DNA of 10,550 bases, from contig CALCIA010000255.1 of assembly GCA_937907435.1 (NCBI GenBank), positions 1 through 10,550 on the forward strand, in the 5' to 3' direction. Made by a program: the position numbers and the translations under genes. The notes below the pieces were generated by a model. That model saw only the letters and a program-made list of their open reading frames with translations, made no database searches and was not told where the DNA came from. This document shows positions 1 to 5,673 of this stretch, one piece after another (position 1 is the stretch's first letter; each line of letters starts with the position of its first letter). The DNA is from an uncultured Actinomycetes bacterium. GTDB taxonomy: Bacteria > Actinomycetota > Thermoleophilia > Solirubrobacterales > 70-9.

Positions 1-60
1 CGTCCTGGGCTCCTCATGGGGGTCACAGCCTGCCAGGACCCCCATGAGGAGCCCGGGACG
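1..60. terminator. Long hairpin at the window edge, downstream of the minus-strand beta-helix genes
   Basis: Bases 1-24 and 37-60 are inverted copies matching at 23 of 24 positions (the mismatch is at base 6), separated by a 12-nt loop at 25-36. The minus-strand beta-helix gene stops at 116, so this hairpin lies about 55 nt beyond its stop and could end the transcript. No T-run is visible inside the window, and the stem is longer than a typical intrinsic terminator, so a palindromic repeat element is an alternative. The window begins exactly at the arm, so the structure may extend further left. Confidence 0.5.
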
Positions 61-115
61 CCCCGCTCCCTTGCCGCCAGGGTCACGAAGCGCGGTCCGG
101 CCGCACGCCCCGACC

Positions 116-1294
116 TCAGGGCTTCGCGCCCCCGCTCCCGCTGTAGCCCGCTGCGTACGGCAGCCCGCGGGGGCGGAAGGTCCAGCGGTTGTACCAGCGG
201 GGATGCCAGTGGCGGATCGAGCCGGGGCCGCGGGCGGAGCCGTCGTCGGAGACGTTGTGGGCGTAGGTGCCCCAGCTGCCGGCGCGGCCCTCGGTGGCGA
301 TGCCGGGGCCTTCGTGGGTCTTGACGAAGATGTTGCGTTCGACGTTGTAGCCGCCGCCGGGCGGGGCGCTCGCGAGGTCGCGGAAGAGGCACCCCCAGCG
401 GCTGCCGACGATCGTGTTGCGGCGGAAGACCAGGCCGCTCGACTGGTAGATCTGGCAGGTGTAGCCGAGGCTGTCGTGGTCGAAGAGGTTGTTGCGGACG
501 ACGACGTGGCCGAAGTGGCCTTCCTGGAAGAGCAGGCTCTCCTGGGTTTCGGTGTCGCGGGCGACGTTGTCGGCGAAGGTGATGTCGGTGCCGCCGCCGA
601 AGATCTGCCAGAGGTCCTGGTGGTCTTCGTGGCTACCGAGCAGGCTGGGCCCGAGGAAGGTGTTGCCTTCGACCGTCCAGTCGACGGGGCTCGCCGACTG
701 CAGGTAGTCGGAGGCGGTGCTCTGGATCGTGTTGCGGGCGACGAGCACGTGGCGGACGTCGCCGAGCCCGGCGATCCCGTACCCGAAGCCCGGCTCCTGC
801 GCGCCGCTGTAGTCGATGTCGTGGATCCGGTTGCCTTCGATCACCACGTGGGAGATCCGGTCGCCGATCCGGTAGTCGCCGAACATGTAGATGCCGAGGT
901 GGCCGGTGATGCGGTTGTCGAGGAAGGCGAGCCGGCTGCCGACCGGGGTGACCGAGATGCCTTCGGTGAGGCGCAGCCCGACGAAGCGCAGGCCGGAGAC
1001 GGCTTCCAGCTCGATCCCGTCGACCCGCGCCTTCGCTCCCTTGACCGCGCGGACGGTGATCGGCTTGGCCTTTTCGAGGTTGCCGAGTTCGATCGTCGAG
1101 TAGGTGCCGCCGCGCAGGCAGATCGTCGCCTTGCCCGGCGCGTGGCGGATCGCCTTGGCGACGTTGGCGCCGGCGGAGAGGGTGCGGTCGCACTTCGGCG
1201 ACGGCTTCGCCGCGAGGCGCTCGAGCGCCGACGAACCCTCGTTCAGCCCACCGCCCAGAGCGAGGATGAGCAACGGTAAGCACCAGAGGCGCAC
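116..1294 (-). CDS. Secreted right-handed parallel beta-helix protein (downstream paralogue)
   Basis: This 392-residue protein has an N-terminal signal peptide (hydrophobic stretch about residues 4-15, likely cleavage near A23). The rest is beta-helix: short strands with recurring Asn-rich turns such as EGNRI, ARNTI, EGNTF and RNNLF. Cysteine pairs C35/C59 and C280/C302 recur in its paralogue and may form disulfides. The striking block is residues 221-234, SHEDHQDLWQIFGG. Similar H-x-D/Q clusters occur on the active face of beta-helix polysaccharide lyases and epimerases, but catalysis here is inference. The start is GTG at 1294, supported by an AGAGGA ribosome-binding site 7 nt upstream. It lies 52 nt after a larger paralogue on the same strand, so the two are probably co-transcribed. 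Likely role: binding or modifying the exported polysaccharide. The fold is confident; the activity is not. Confidence 0.85.
   Translation of the reverse strand: MRLWCLPLLILALGGGLNEGSSALERLAAKPSPKCDRTLSAGANVAKAIRHAPGKATICLRGGTYSTIELGNLEKAKPITVRAVKGAKARVDGIELEAVSGLRFVGLRLTEGISVTPVGSRLAFLDNRITGHLGIYMFGDYRIGDRISHVVIEGNRIHDIDYSGAQEPGFGYGIAGLGDVRHVLVARNTIQSTASDYLQSASPVDWTVEGNTFLGPSLLGSHEDHQDLWQIFGGGTDITFADNVARDTETQESLLFQEGHFGHVVVRNNLFDHDSLGYTCQIYQSSGLVFRRNTIVGSRWGCLFRDLASAPPGGGYNVERNIFVKTHEGPGIATEGRAGSWGTYAHNVSDDGSARGPGSIRHWHPRWYNRWTFRPRGLPYAAGYSGSGGAKP
587..625. repeat. 39-nt identical direct repeat shared by the two beta-helix genes (copy 1)
   Basis: This 39-nt stretch is identical to bases 1800-1838. 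It encodes the conserved D-H-Q-D-L-W-Q-I-F-G-G-G block in both paralogues. Flanking bases are also similar but carry scattered, largely synonymous changes. It marks the most conserved DNA of the tandem duplication and could be a site of gene conversion or unequal recombination. Confidence 0.85.
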
Positions 1295-1301
1295 CGCAAG
1301 A

Positions 1302-1307
1302 TCCTCT
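1302..1307 (-). promoter_or_regulatory. Ribosome-binding site of the downstream beta-helix gene
   Basis: The minus strand reads AGAGGA here, 7 nt before the GTG start at 1294. It decides the start of the 392-residue beta-helix protein and shows that the gene can be translated from its own site although it lies only 52 nt after the upstream paralogue. Confidence 0.6.
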
Positions 1308-1346
1308 CACGGGTTTTGGCCACCTGTACGAATTCGGGCCGTTCGA

Positions 1347-3416
1347 TCAGGGCCGGAAGCCGGCTTCGAACGGCAGCCCGGAAGGCACGTAGTTCGTCGT
1401 GTCGACCCAGGCCGGCTTCCAGTTGCGGACCGAGTGGGAGCCGCTCGCCGAGCCGTCGTCGGTGACGTTGTAGTCGTAGACGCCCCAGGAGGCGGCGCGG
1501 CCCTCGGTCGAGATGCCGGAGCCTTCTTCGGTGCCGACGAAGACGTTGTGTTCGACCACGTAGCCCGAGCCCGGCGCGGCCGAGGCGGTGTCACGGAACA
1601 GGCATCCCCAGTGGCTGCCGACGATCGTGTTGTCGCGGAAGACGAGCCCCTTCGACTGGTAGATCTGGCAGGTGAAGCCGCGCGAGTCGTGGTCGAAGAG
1701 GTTGTTTTCGACGACCACGTTCTGGAACCCGGCTTCCTGGAACAGGAGGCTCTCCTGGGTTTCCGTGTGGCGGGCGACGTTGTTGGTGAACACGATGTTG
1801 GTGCCGCCGCCGAAGATCTGCCAGAGGTCCTGGTGGTCCTGGTGGCTGCCGAGCAGGCTCGGTCCGAGGAAGGTGTTGTGGTCGACGGTGAAGTTGACCG
1901 GCGAGGCCGACTGGATGTAGTCGGAGGCCGGCGACTTGATCGTGTTGTCGCGGATGACGAAGTTCGAGACGCCGTCGAGGGCGGTGATCCCGTAACCGTT
2001 GGCCACGCCCTGCGAGCCGCTGTAGTTCAGGTCGTGGAGGTAGTTGCCTTCGATCAGCACGTTGGACACCTTCGAGCCGCTGACGCTGTGGGCTTCGCCG
2101 CCGGCGTGGATGCCGAAGTTGCCGGTGAATTCGTTGTCGACGATCTGGATGCCGCTGGTCGCGCCGAGCAGGTCGAGCCCGCCGGTGAAGTGGATCCCTT
2201 CGAAGCGCAGGTTGCTCGACTTGTTGACGACCGAGTAGCCGACGGTGCCGCCGGTCCCGCGGACGGTGACCGTGTTGGACTTGCTGACCTGCGACAGGTT
2301 GAAGGAGCTGCCTCCGGCGGGCAGGCAGACGACCGAGCCCGGCGCGGCGCCGGCGATCGCGGTGGAGACGTTGGCGCCGGAGCTCAGCGTCTGGGTGCAG
2401 GGGGCCGCCCCGGTCGAGCCGCCGCCTTCGGTCGAGCCGCCGGTTTCCGGCGTGGCGACGGTCCAGCGCCAGGTCGCCGGGGTCGGGTCGACGTTGCCGC
2501 TCGCGTCGATCGCCCGCACCGCGAAGTTATGGGTGCCGTCGAGCAGCAGGCTGTAGGACCGGGGGGAGTGGCAGGCGATCCATTCACCGCCGTCGAGCCG
2601 GCATTCGAAGGTCGAGCCCGCCTCGTCGGCGCTGAAGGTGAAGCTGGCGGCACCGGTCGCGGTGGTCGCGTCCGGCCCCGAGCCGATCGTGGTCTGCGGC
2701 GGCGTCGTGTCGGCCGGCGGCGTGCTCGGGCCTTCTTCTTCCCCTTCCGGAGGCGTCGCTTCTTCTTCCGGCGTGCCCGGGCCTTCTTCGGGCGGGGTCG
2801 TGCCTTCTTCTTCCGGCGGGGTCGCTTCTTCTTCGGGCGGAGCCGCTTCTTCTTCCGGCGGGGACGGGCTTTCCGCCGGCGGGTGGTGCCAGCTTCCGCC
2901 CCTGCCGGGGTGCCCGCGGTGCGGCGGGGACGTCCAGGAGTTGGGCGGACCGGCCGTCGGCGGCGACTGCGTCGGCGGTTCGGGCGCGGTGGGGTCGTCG
3001 ACCGGGGAGGAGGTGGGCGGCGAGGGCGCCGTGGGGGACGAGGCCGGTGGGGTGGATTCGTCGGTGGTCGAGCCCGAGGGCGAGGAAGGATGGCTGGCCG
3101 CGCTGCGCGGGTTGGTGCCGGCGCGCACCTCGAAGCCGTCCCCGTAGCCGTCCCCGTCGCTGTCGAAGCGGTGCGGGTCGGTGTGGAAGCGGTGGACCTC
3201 GACCCAGTTGCCCAGGTGGTCGCCGTCCGGGTCGGCCTTGTCCCAGGCCAGGCGCGCGCCGACGGCGACGCGCGGGGCGACCGCGGTGCGGATCGCCTGC
3301 CAGTTGCCGATCTGGAAGCCCGCCTGCGCCCCGGGGGCGAAGGCGAGGAGCGCGATCAGGAGGGCGAGGGCGAAGGCACCCGCCAACGACGTGCGGAACC
3401 AACGGAAAGTGGTCAT
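1347..3416 (-). CDS. Secreted multidomain beta-helix protein with calcium-binding repeats, Pro/Glu linker and Ig-like domain
   Basis: The product has 689 residues. Order: signal peptide 1-32 (ends AQA); thrombospondin type 3-like calcium-binding repeats about 62-103, with D-x-D-G-D loops (DPDGDHLG, DSDGDGYGDG); a Pro/Ser/Thr linker followed by Pro/Glu repeats about 109-238; an Ig-like domain about 236-320 (TFECRLDGG, DGTHNFAVRAIDASGN); and a right-handed beta-helix 337-689. The helix is closely related to the 392-residue neighbour: 54 of 65 residues are identical by hand count in 497-561, including H525, D527, H528, Q529 and D530. The start at 3416 was chosen because it puts the signal peptide at the N-terminus; an in-frame ATG at 3500 would add 28 non-hydrophobic residues. 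No sorting signal is seen. Probably a calcium-dependent extracellular polysaccharide-binding, lyase or epimerase-like protein. Architecture is clear; activity is inferred. Confidence 0.87.
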   Translation of the reverse strand: MTTFRWFRTSLAGAFALALLIALLAFAPGAQAGFQIGNWQAIRTAVAPRVAVGARLAWDKADPDGDHLGNWVEVHRFHTDPHRFDSDGDGYGDGFEVRAGTNPRSAASHPSSPSGSTTDESTPPASSPTAPSPPTSSPVDDPTAPEPPTQSPPTAGPPNSWTSPPHRGHPGRGGSWHHPPAESPSPPEEEAAPPEEEATPPEEEGTTPPEEGPGTPEEEATPPEGEEEGPSTPPADTTPPQTTIGSGPDATTATGAASFTFSADEAGSTFECRLDGGEWIACHSPRSYSLLLDGTHNFAVRAIDASGNVDPTPATWRWTVATPETGGSTEGGGSTGAAPCTQTLSSGANVSTAIAGAAPGSVVCLPAGGSSFNLSQVSKSNTVTVRGTGGTVGYSVVNKSSNLRFEGIHFTGGLDLLGATSGIQIVDNEFTGNFGIHAGGEAHSVSGSKVSNVLIEGNYLHDLNYSGSQGVANGYGITALDGVSNFVIRDNTIKSPASDYIQSASPVNFTVDHNTFLGPSLLGSHQDHQDLWQIFGGGTNIVFTNNVARHTETQESLLFQEAGFQNVVVENNLFDHDSRGFTCQIYQSKGLVFRDNTIVGSHWGCLFRDTASAAPGSGYVVEHNVFVGTEEGSGISTEGRAASWGVYDYNVTDDGSASGSHSVRNWKPAWVDTTNYVPSGLPFEAGFRP
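1800..1838. repeat. 39-nt identical direct repeat shared by the two beta-helix genes (copy 2)
   Basis: Identical to bases 587-625. It encodes residues around H528-Q529-D530 and the following LWQIFGGG of the larger paralogue. Confidence 0.85.
2727..2861 (-). repeat. Degenerate tandem repeat encoding Pro-Pro-Glu-Glu-Glu units
   Basis: The plus strand shows recurring cttcttcttccggcgg-type units, encoding about seven P-P-E-E-E-[A/T/G] units (residues about 186-230 of the 689-residue secreted protein). Units vary in length and sequence, so this is a degenerate coding minisatellite and a likely site of length variation between strains. The encoded segment is acidic, extended and disordered, and serves as a spacer between the calcium-binding repeats and the Ig-like/beta-helix part. 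Confidence 0.7.
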
Positions 3417-3582
3417 GGGCCGGGGTATCGACGCCGTACCGAAACCTTTAGCGCGGATGTCGCCCCTGGACGAATGACCTACAGAGGAATCGACCATCAT
3501 CGGAAAGATAACGAAGTGATACCCAATATTCGTCCAGGCTATTCCGGCAGAAGTTGTCGACCCGCCGGAGCGTTGTTGGGAT
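3417..3582. promoter_or_regulatory. Divergent promoter region with an 11-bp inverted repeat
   Basis: This 166-nt gap separates the minus-strand beta-helix pair from the plus-strand deacetylase operon and must hold both promoters. Its middle part (about 3480-3545) is visibly richer in A/T than the rest of the window. A perfect 11-bp inverted repeat, CCTGGACGAAT at 3465-3475 and ATTCGTCCAGG at 3528-3538, encloses the A/T-rich part with 52 nt between the arms. It could be a paired operator or the base of an RNA leader structure. No convincing -35/-10 pair or known riboswitch consensus was found. Confidence 0.45.
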
Positions 3583-4332
3583 GTGCGCCGTCATCTGCAT
3601 CGATTGCGGGGGTTTTTGCCGCTTTCGCTCCGTCTCGCGCTGCAGGAGCATTCGCCGGGACGGGCGCGGCGCTGGCGGGAGATGCCGGGCATCGAGCGGG
3701 TGCCGCCGGGCGGTCACGCCGTCCTCACCTTCGACGACGGGCCCGACGCGGCGCCCGACGCCACCGCGGCGATCCTCGACCGGCTCGACGCGATCGGGGC
3801 CAAGGCGACGTTCTTCGTGCTGGGCGAGCAGATCGAGGCGGCGCCGGGGCTGGTCGCCGAGATCGTCGCCCGCGGTCACGAGGTCGGCGTACACGGGCGG
3901 CGGCACTTCCGTCACGACCGGGTCGGCGCGGCGGAGTCGGGTGCCGACGTCGAGGCGGGCTGCGATGCCCTCGCCGCCTGCCTGGGGGAGGCGCCGCGCT
4001 ACTACCGCCCGCCCTACGGGAAGCTGAGCCCGGCCGCCGCCGAGGCCTGCCGGCGGCGCGGCCTCGAGGTCGTCTACTGGTCCACCTGGGGGCTCGACTG
4101 GGAGCCGCTGCCGGCCGACCGGGTCGCCGCCCGGGTGATCCGCGACCTCGACGACGGCGGCATCGTCCTGCTCCACGACTCGGCCCGCTACGCGGTCCGG
4201 CCGACCGCGGCGCCCACCGCCGGCGCGTTGGCGCGGATCGGCGACGCCGCGGCGGAGAAGGGACTGCGGCTCGTGACCCTCTCGGAGGCGCGGCGGGCCG
4301 CGGCGGCCCGGCCCCTGGGCGCGGAGCGATGA
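3583..4332 (+). CDS. NodB-type polysaccharide deacetylase
   Basis: The 249-residue protein has all the NodB-homology motifs of carbohydrate esterase family 4. TFDDGPD at 49-55 supplies catalytic base and metal aspartates D51/D52. H104 and H108 (HGRRH) are the metal histidines. RPPYG is at 142-146, LDW with D172/W173 follows, and LLHDS has H198. These enzymes remove N- or O-acetyl groups from GlcNAc-containing polymers using a divalent metal. The start is probably GTG at 3583 with GGAG about 12 nt upstream; ATG at 3682 is an alternative that would drop 33 basic residues. Neither start gives a convincing signal peptide, which is odd for an exopolysaccharide deacetylase. Its TGA overlaps the ATG of the next gene (ATGA), so it is coupled to the glycosyltransferase pair. 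Probably acts on the polymer or lipid-linked intermediate made by this locus. Confidence 0.9.
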   Translation: MRRHLHRLRGFLPLSLRLALQEHSPGRARRWREMPGIERVPPGGHAVLTFDDGPDAAPDATAAILDRLDAIGAKATFFVLGEQIEAAPGLVAEIVARGHEVGVHGRRHFRHDRVGAAESGADVEAGCDALAACLGEAPRYYRPPYGKLSPAAAEACRRRGLEVVYWSTWGLDWEPLPADRVAARVIRDLDDGGIVLLHDSARYAVRPTAAPTAGALARIGDAAAEKGLRLVTLSEARRAAAARPLGAER

Positions 4333-4814
4333 CGCGGGGCCGCCGCGACCGCGAGGGCGTCCTGCTCGTCGCGTCGCCGGGCGGCCACCTGTTGCAGATG
4401 CTGGCCCTCGAACCCGCCTGGCGCGACCGCGACCGGGTCTGGGTGACCCTGCGCTCGCCCGACGTCACCTACCTGCTGCGCGAGGAGCGGGTGATCTACG
4501 GGCACGGGCCGACCCACCGCAACGTCCCGAACTTCTTCCGCAACCTGCGCGCCGCCTGGCGGGTGCTGCGGCGGGAGGACCCGGCGGTGATCGTCTCCAC
4601 CGGCGCCGGCCTGGCGCTGCCCTACTTCGTCCTCGGCAAGCTGCAGCGCCGGCGGCTGGTCTACGTCGAGTCGATCACCCGGGTGGAGAAGCTGGCGCTC
4701 ACCGGCAGGCTCGTCTACCCCCTGGCCGACTCCTTCTTCGTCCAGTGGAGCTCGCTGGAGCGCCTCGACCGGGCCCGCTTCCACGGCAGCGTCGCCGACG
4801 GGAGCACCGCATGA
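4329..4814 (+). CDS. Alg14/PssD-type glycosyltransferase subunit
   Basis: The 161-residue protein matches the Alg14/PssD family, the acceptor-binding and membrane-recruiting half of a split GT-B glycosyltransferase. Seen in order: SPGGHLLQM at 16-24 (glycine loop plus His), STGAGLALPYF at 90-100, and the family block YVESITRVEKLALTGRL at 112-128 followed by ADSFFVQW at 133-140. In the family, this half works with an Alg13/PssE protein to move GlcNAc, GlcA or a related sugar from UDP to a lipid-linked acceptor at the inner face of the membrane. The partner follows immediately with a 4-nt ATGA overlap, and the deacetylase precedes it with the same overlap, so the three are translationally coupled. 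The length is normal for PssD-like proteins. The donor sugar cannot be told from the sequence. Confidence 0.9.
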   Translation: MTRGRRDREGVLLVASPGGHLLQMLALEPAWRDRDRVWVTLRSPDVTYLLREERVIYGHGPTHRNVPNFFRNLRAAWRVLRREDPAVIVSTGAGLALPYFVLGKLQRRRLVYVESITRVEKLALTGRLVYPLADSFFVQWSSLERLDRARFHGSVADGSTA

Positions 4815-5293
4815 TCTTCGTCACCGTCGGCTCCACCCAGATCCCCTTCGCGCGCCTGATCCGGGCGCTCGACCGGCTGCCCGACGACGCCCGGCTCCTG
4901 GTCCAGCACGGCCCCGTCCCGCCGCCGCCGGGGGCGACCGAGGCGCGTGACTTCATGGAGTTCCCGGAAGTGGTGGAGAGGATGCAGGCAGCCGACGTCG
5001 TCATCTGCCACGCCGGCGCGGGCAGCATCCTCTGCGCCCTTCGCGCCGGCCACACCCCGGTCGTCGTCCCCCGCCTGGAGCGCTTCCGCGAGACCGTCGA
5101 CGACCACCAGCTGGAGCTGGCCCGCGCCCTGGCCGCCGACGGCCGCGTGATCGCCCTCGAGGATCTGACCCGCCTCCCCGAAGCGGTCACCGCCGCGCCG
5201 CCCCCGAGGCCACGGACGCATAGCGAGGCCCTGCTGCCGATCCAGGTAGCGGTCCGCGACGCGATCGGCGCCGGGGCCCCGAGCCTGGCGTAG
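4811..5293 (+). CDS. Alg13/PssE-type glycosyltransferase subunit (GT28 C-terminal domain)
   Basis: The 160-residue protein is the UDP-sugar-binding partner of the preceding PssD-like protein. It begins MIFVTVGST, the first strand and loop typical of Alg13/PssE and the MurG C-terminal half. ADVVICHAGAGS at 61-72 is the conserved nucleotide-sugar site, followed by TPVVVPRLERFRETVDDHQ at 82-100. It should form a heterodimer at the membrane that glycosylates a lipid-linked repeat-unit intermediate. The ATG at 4811 overlaps the previous stop (ATGA). The last 30 or so residues are Pro/Arg-rich and less conserved. A perfect 25-bp-stem hairpin starts 8 nt after the stop and may end the operon transcript. 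Confidence 0.9.
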   Translation: MIFVTVGSTQIPFARLIRALDRLPDDARLLVQHGPVPPPPGATEARDFMEFPEVVERMQAADVVICHAGAGSILCALRAGHTPVVVPRLERFRETVDDHQLELARALAADGRVIALEDLTRLPEAVTAAPPPRPRTHSEALLPIQVAVRDAIGAGAPSLA

Positions 5294-5301
5294 GCCCCCT
5301 C

Positions 5302-5354
5302 GGGTCGAGTTCGCACTTCTCCGCGCTATGCGCGGAGAAGTGCGAACTCGACCC
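5302..5354. repeat. Palindromic repeat, copy 1: perfect 25-bp stem with TAT loop
   Basis: The left arm is 5302-5326, the loop TAT 5327-5329 and the right arm 5330-5354. All 25 positions pair. The core is GAGTTCGCACTTCTCCGCGC and its complement. A second, slightly diverged copy lies about 230 nt downstream, so this is a repeated element rather than a one-off terminator. Being 8 nt after the PssE-like stop, it may also stop transcription or protect the mRNA 3' end. REP-like or MITE-like origin is inference. Confidence 0.85.
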
Positions 5355-5457
5355 CGACGGGTCCGGAACGCCCCGGCGGGTCCGGCGAAGGCGTCACGGA
5401 AGGGAGGAGAAGTGAGGCTTCCGCGCGCCTTCCGTCGGCATTCCGGCCTCCGCCCCC

Positions 5458-5508
5458 GCAACCTGTTGTCCTTGGTAGCCCACAGGGCGACAAAGGACAA
5501 CGGGTTGC
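5458..5508. repeat. Second, unrelated long hairpin: 24-nt arms with ACA loop
   Basis: Arms 5458-5481 and 5485-5508 flank loop ACA. Of 24 positions 21 are Watson-Crick, one is a G-T wobble and two are mismatched. The conserved part reads GTTGTCCTT and AAGGACAAC. The sequence is unrelated to the flanking GAGTTCGCAC palindromes but has the same form (about 25-bp arms, 3-nt loop). Its substitutions suggest an older or imperfect copy of another repeat family. No terminal T-run. Confidence 0.75.
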
Positions 5509-5559
5509 CTCCGGCGTTGTGCGCGCGCCTTCGTCCCGGATCACGTCCCCTCCACCCGG

Positions 5560-5604
5560 CGAGTTCGCACTTCTCCGCGCTATGCGCGGCAAAGTGCGAA
5601 CTCG
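5560..5604. repeat. Palindromic repeat, copy 2: 21-bp arms with TAT loop
   Basis: Arms 5560-5580 and 5584-5604 flank TAT at 5581-5583. The left arm matches copy 1 exactly over GAGTTCGCACTTCTCCGCGC; the right arm has CA in place of AG at 5590-5591, leaving 19 of 21 pairs. The same orientation and loop as the copy at 5302-5354 show common origin. Confidence 0.85.
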
Positions 5605-5625
5605 ACCCTCGGGACCTCCCGGCCC

Positions 5626-5673
5626 GGCGGCTGATCGGCGGCCTTAGCTGGCCGGGGCCGCCGATCAGCCGCC
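5626..5673 (-). terminator. Terminator-like hairpin overlapping the aminotransferase stop codon
   Basis: Perfect 18-bp arms lie at 5626-5643 and 5656-5673 (GGCGGCTGATCGGCGGCC and its complement), with a 12-nt loop. On the minus strand the stop codon at 5667-5665 sits inside the first arm. The hairpin therefore closes the aminotransferase/acyltransferase transcript. No U-run follows, as is common in high-GC actinobacteria, so the efficiency and mechanism are uncertain. Confidence 0.55.

Larger units (their letters stand above)
5294..5664. other. 371-nt convergent intergenic region rich in hairpins
   Basis: No gene is supported here. The region lies between the convergent ends of the glycosyltransferase operon and the aminotransferase gene. 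It holds two copies of one long palindrome (5302-5354 and 5560-5604), an unrelated long hairpin (5458-5508) and a terminator-like hairpin at its right edge (5626-5673). Smaller elements are a GGGTCCGG direct repeat near 5358-5395 and ACGGAAGG/CCTTCCGT arms near 5397-5435. A GTG at 5412 follows a good GGAGGAG site, but its frame runs through the palindromes and then antisense through the aminotransferase, so it was not called. Confidence 0.75.

Noticed and set aside
3417..3582. Cyclic-dinucleotide riboswitch ahead of the surface genes
   Set aside because: No GEMM-I or ydaO core consensus could be found on either strand; only the 11-bp inverted repeat is supported.
1104..4814. A 1236-codon plus-strand open frame across the beta-helix, deacetylase and PssD-like genes
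   Set aside because: It is antisense to the larger beta-helix gene and out of frame with the deacetylase; only its last part is the real PssD-like gene. Its translation is low-complexity Arg/Gly/Val-rich, as expected from GC-rich shadow frames.
5302..5604. CRISPR array
   Set aside because: There are only two copies, each a full hairpin, with about 205 nt between them; spacing and number do not fit a CRISPR array.
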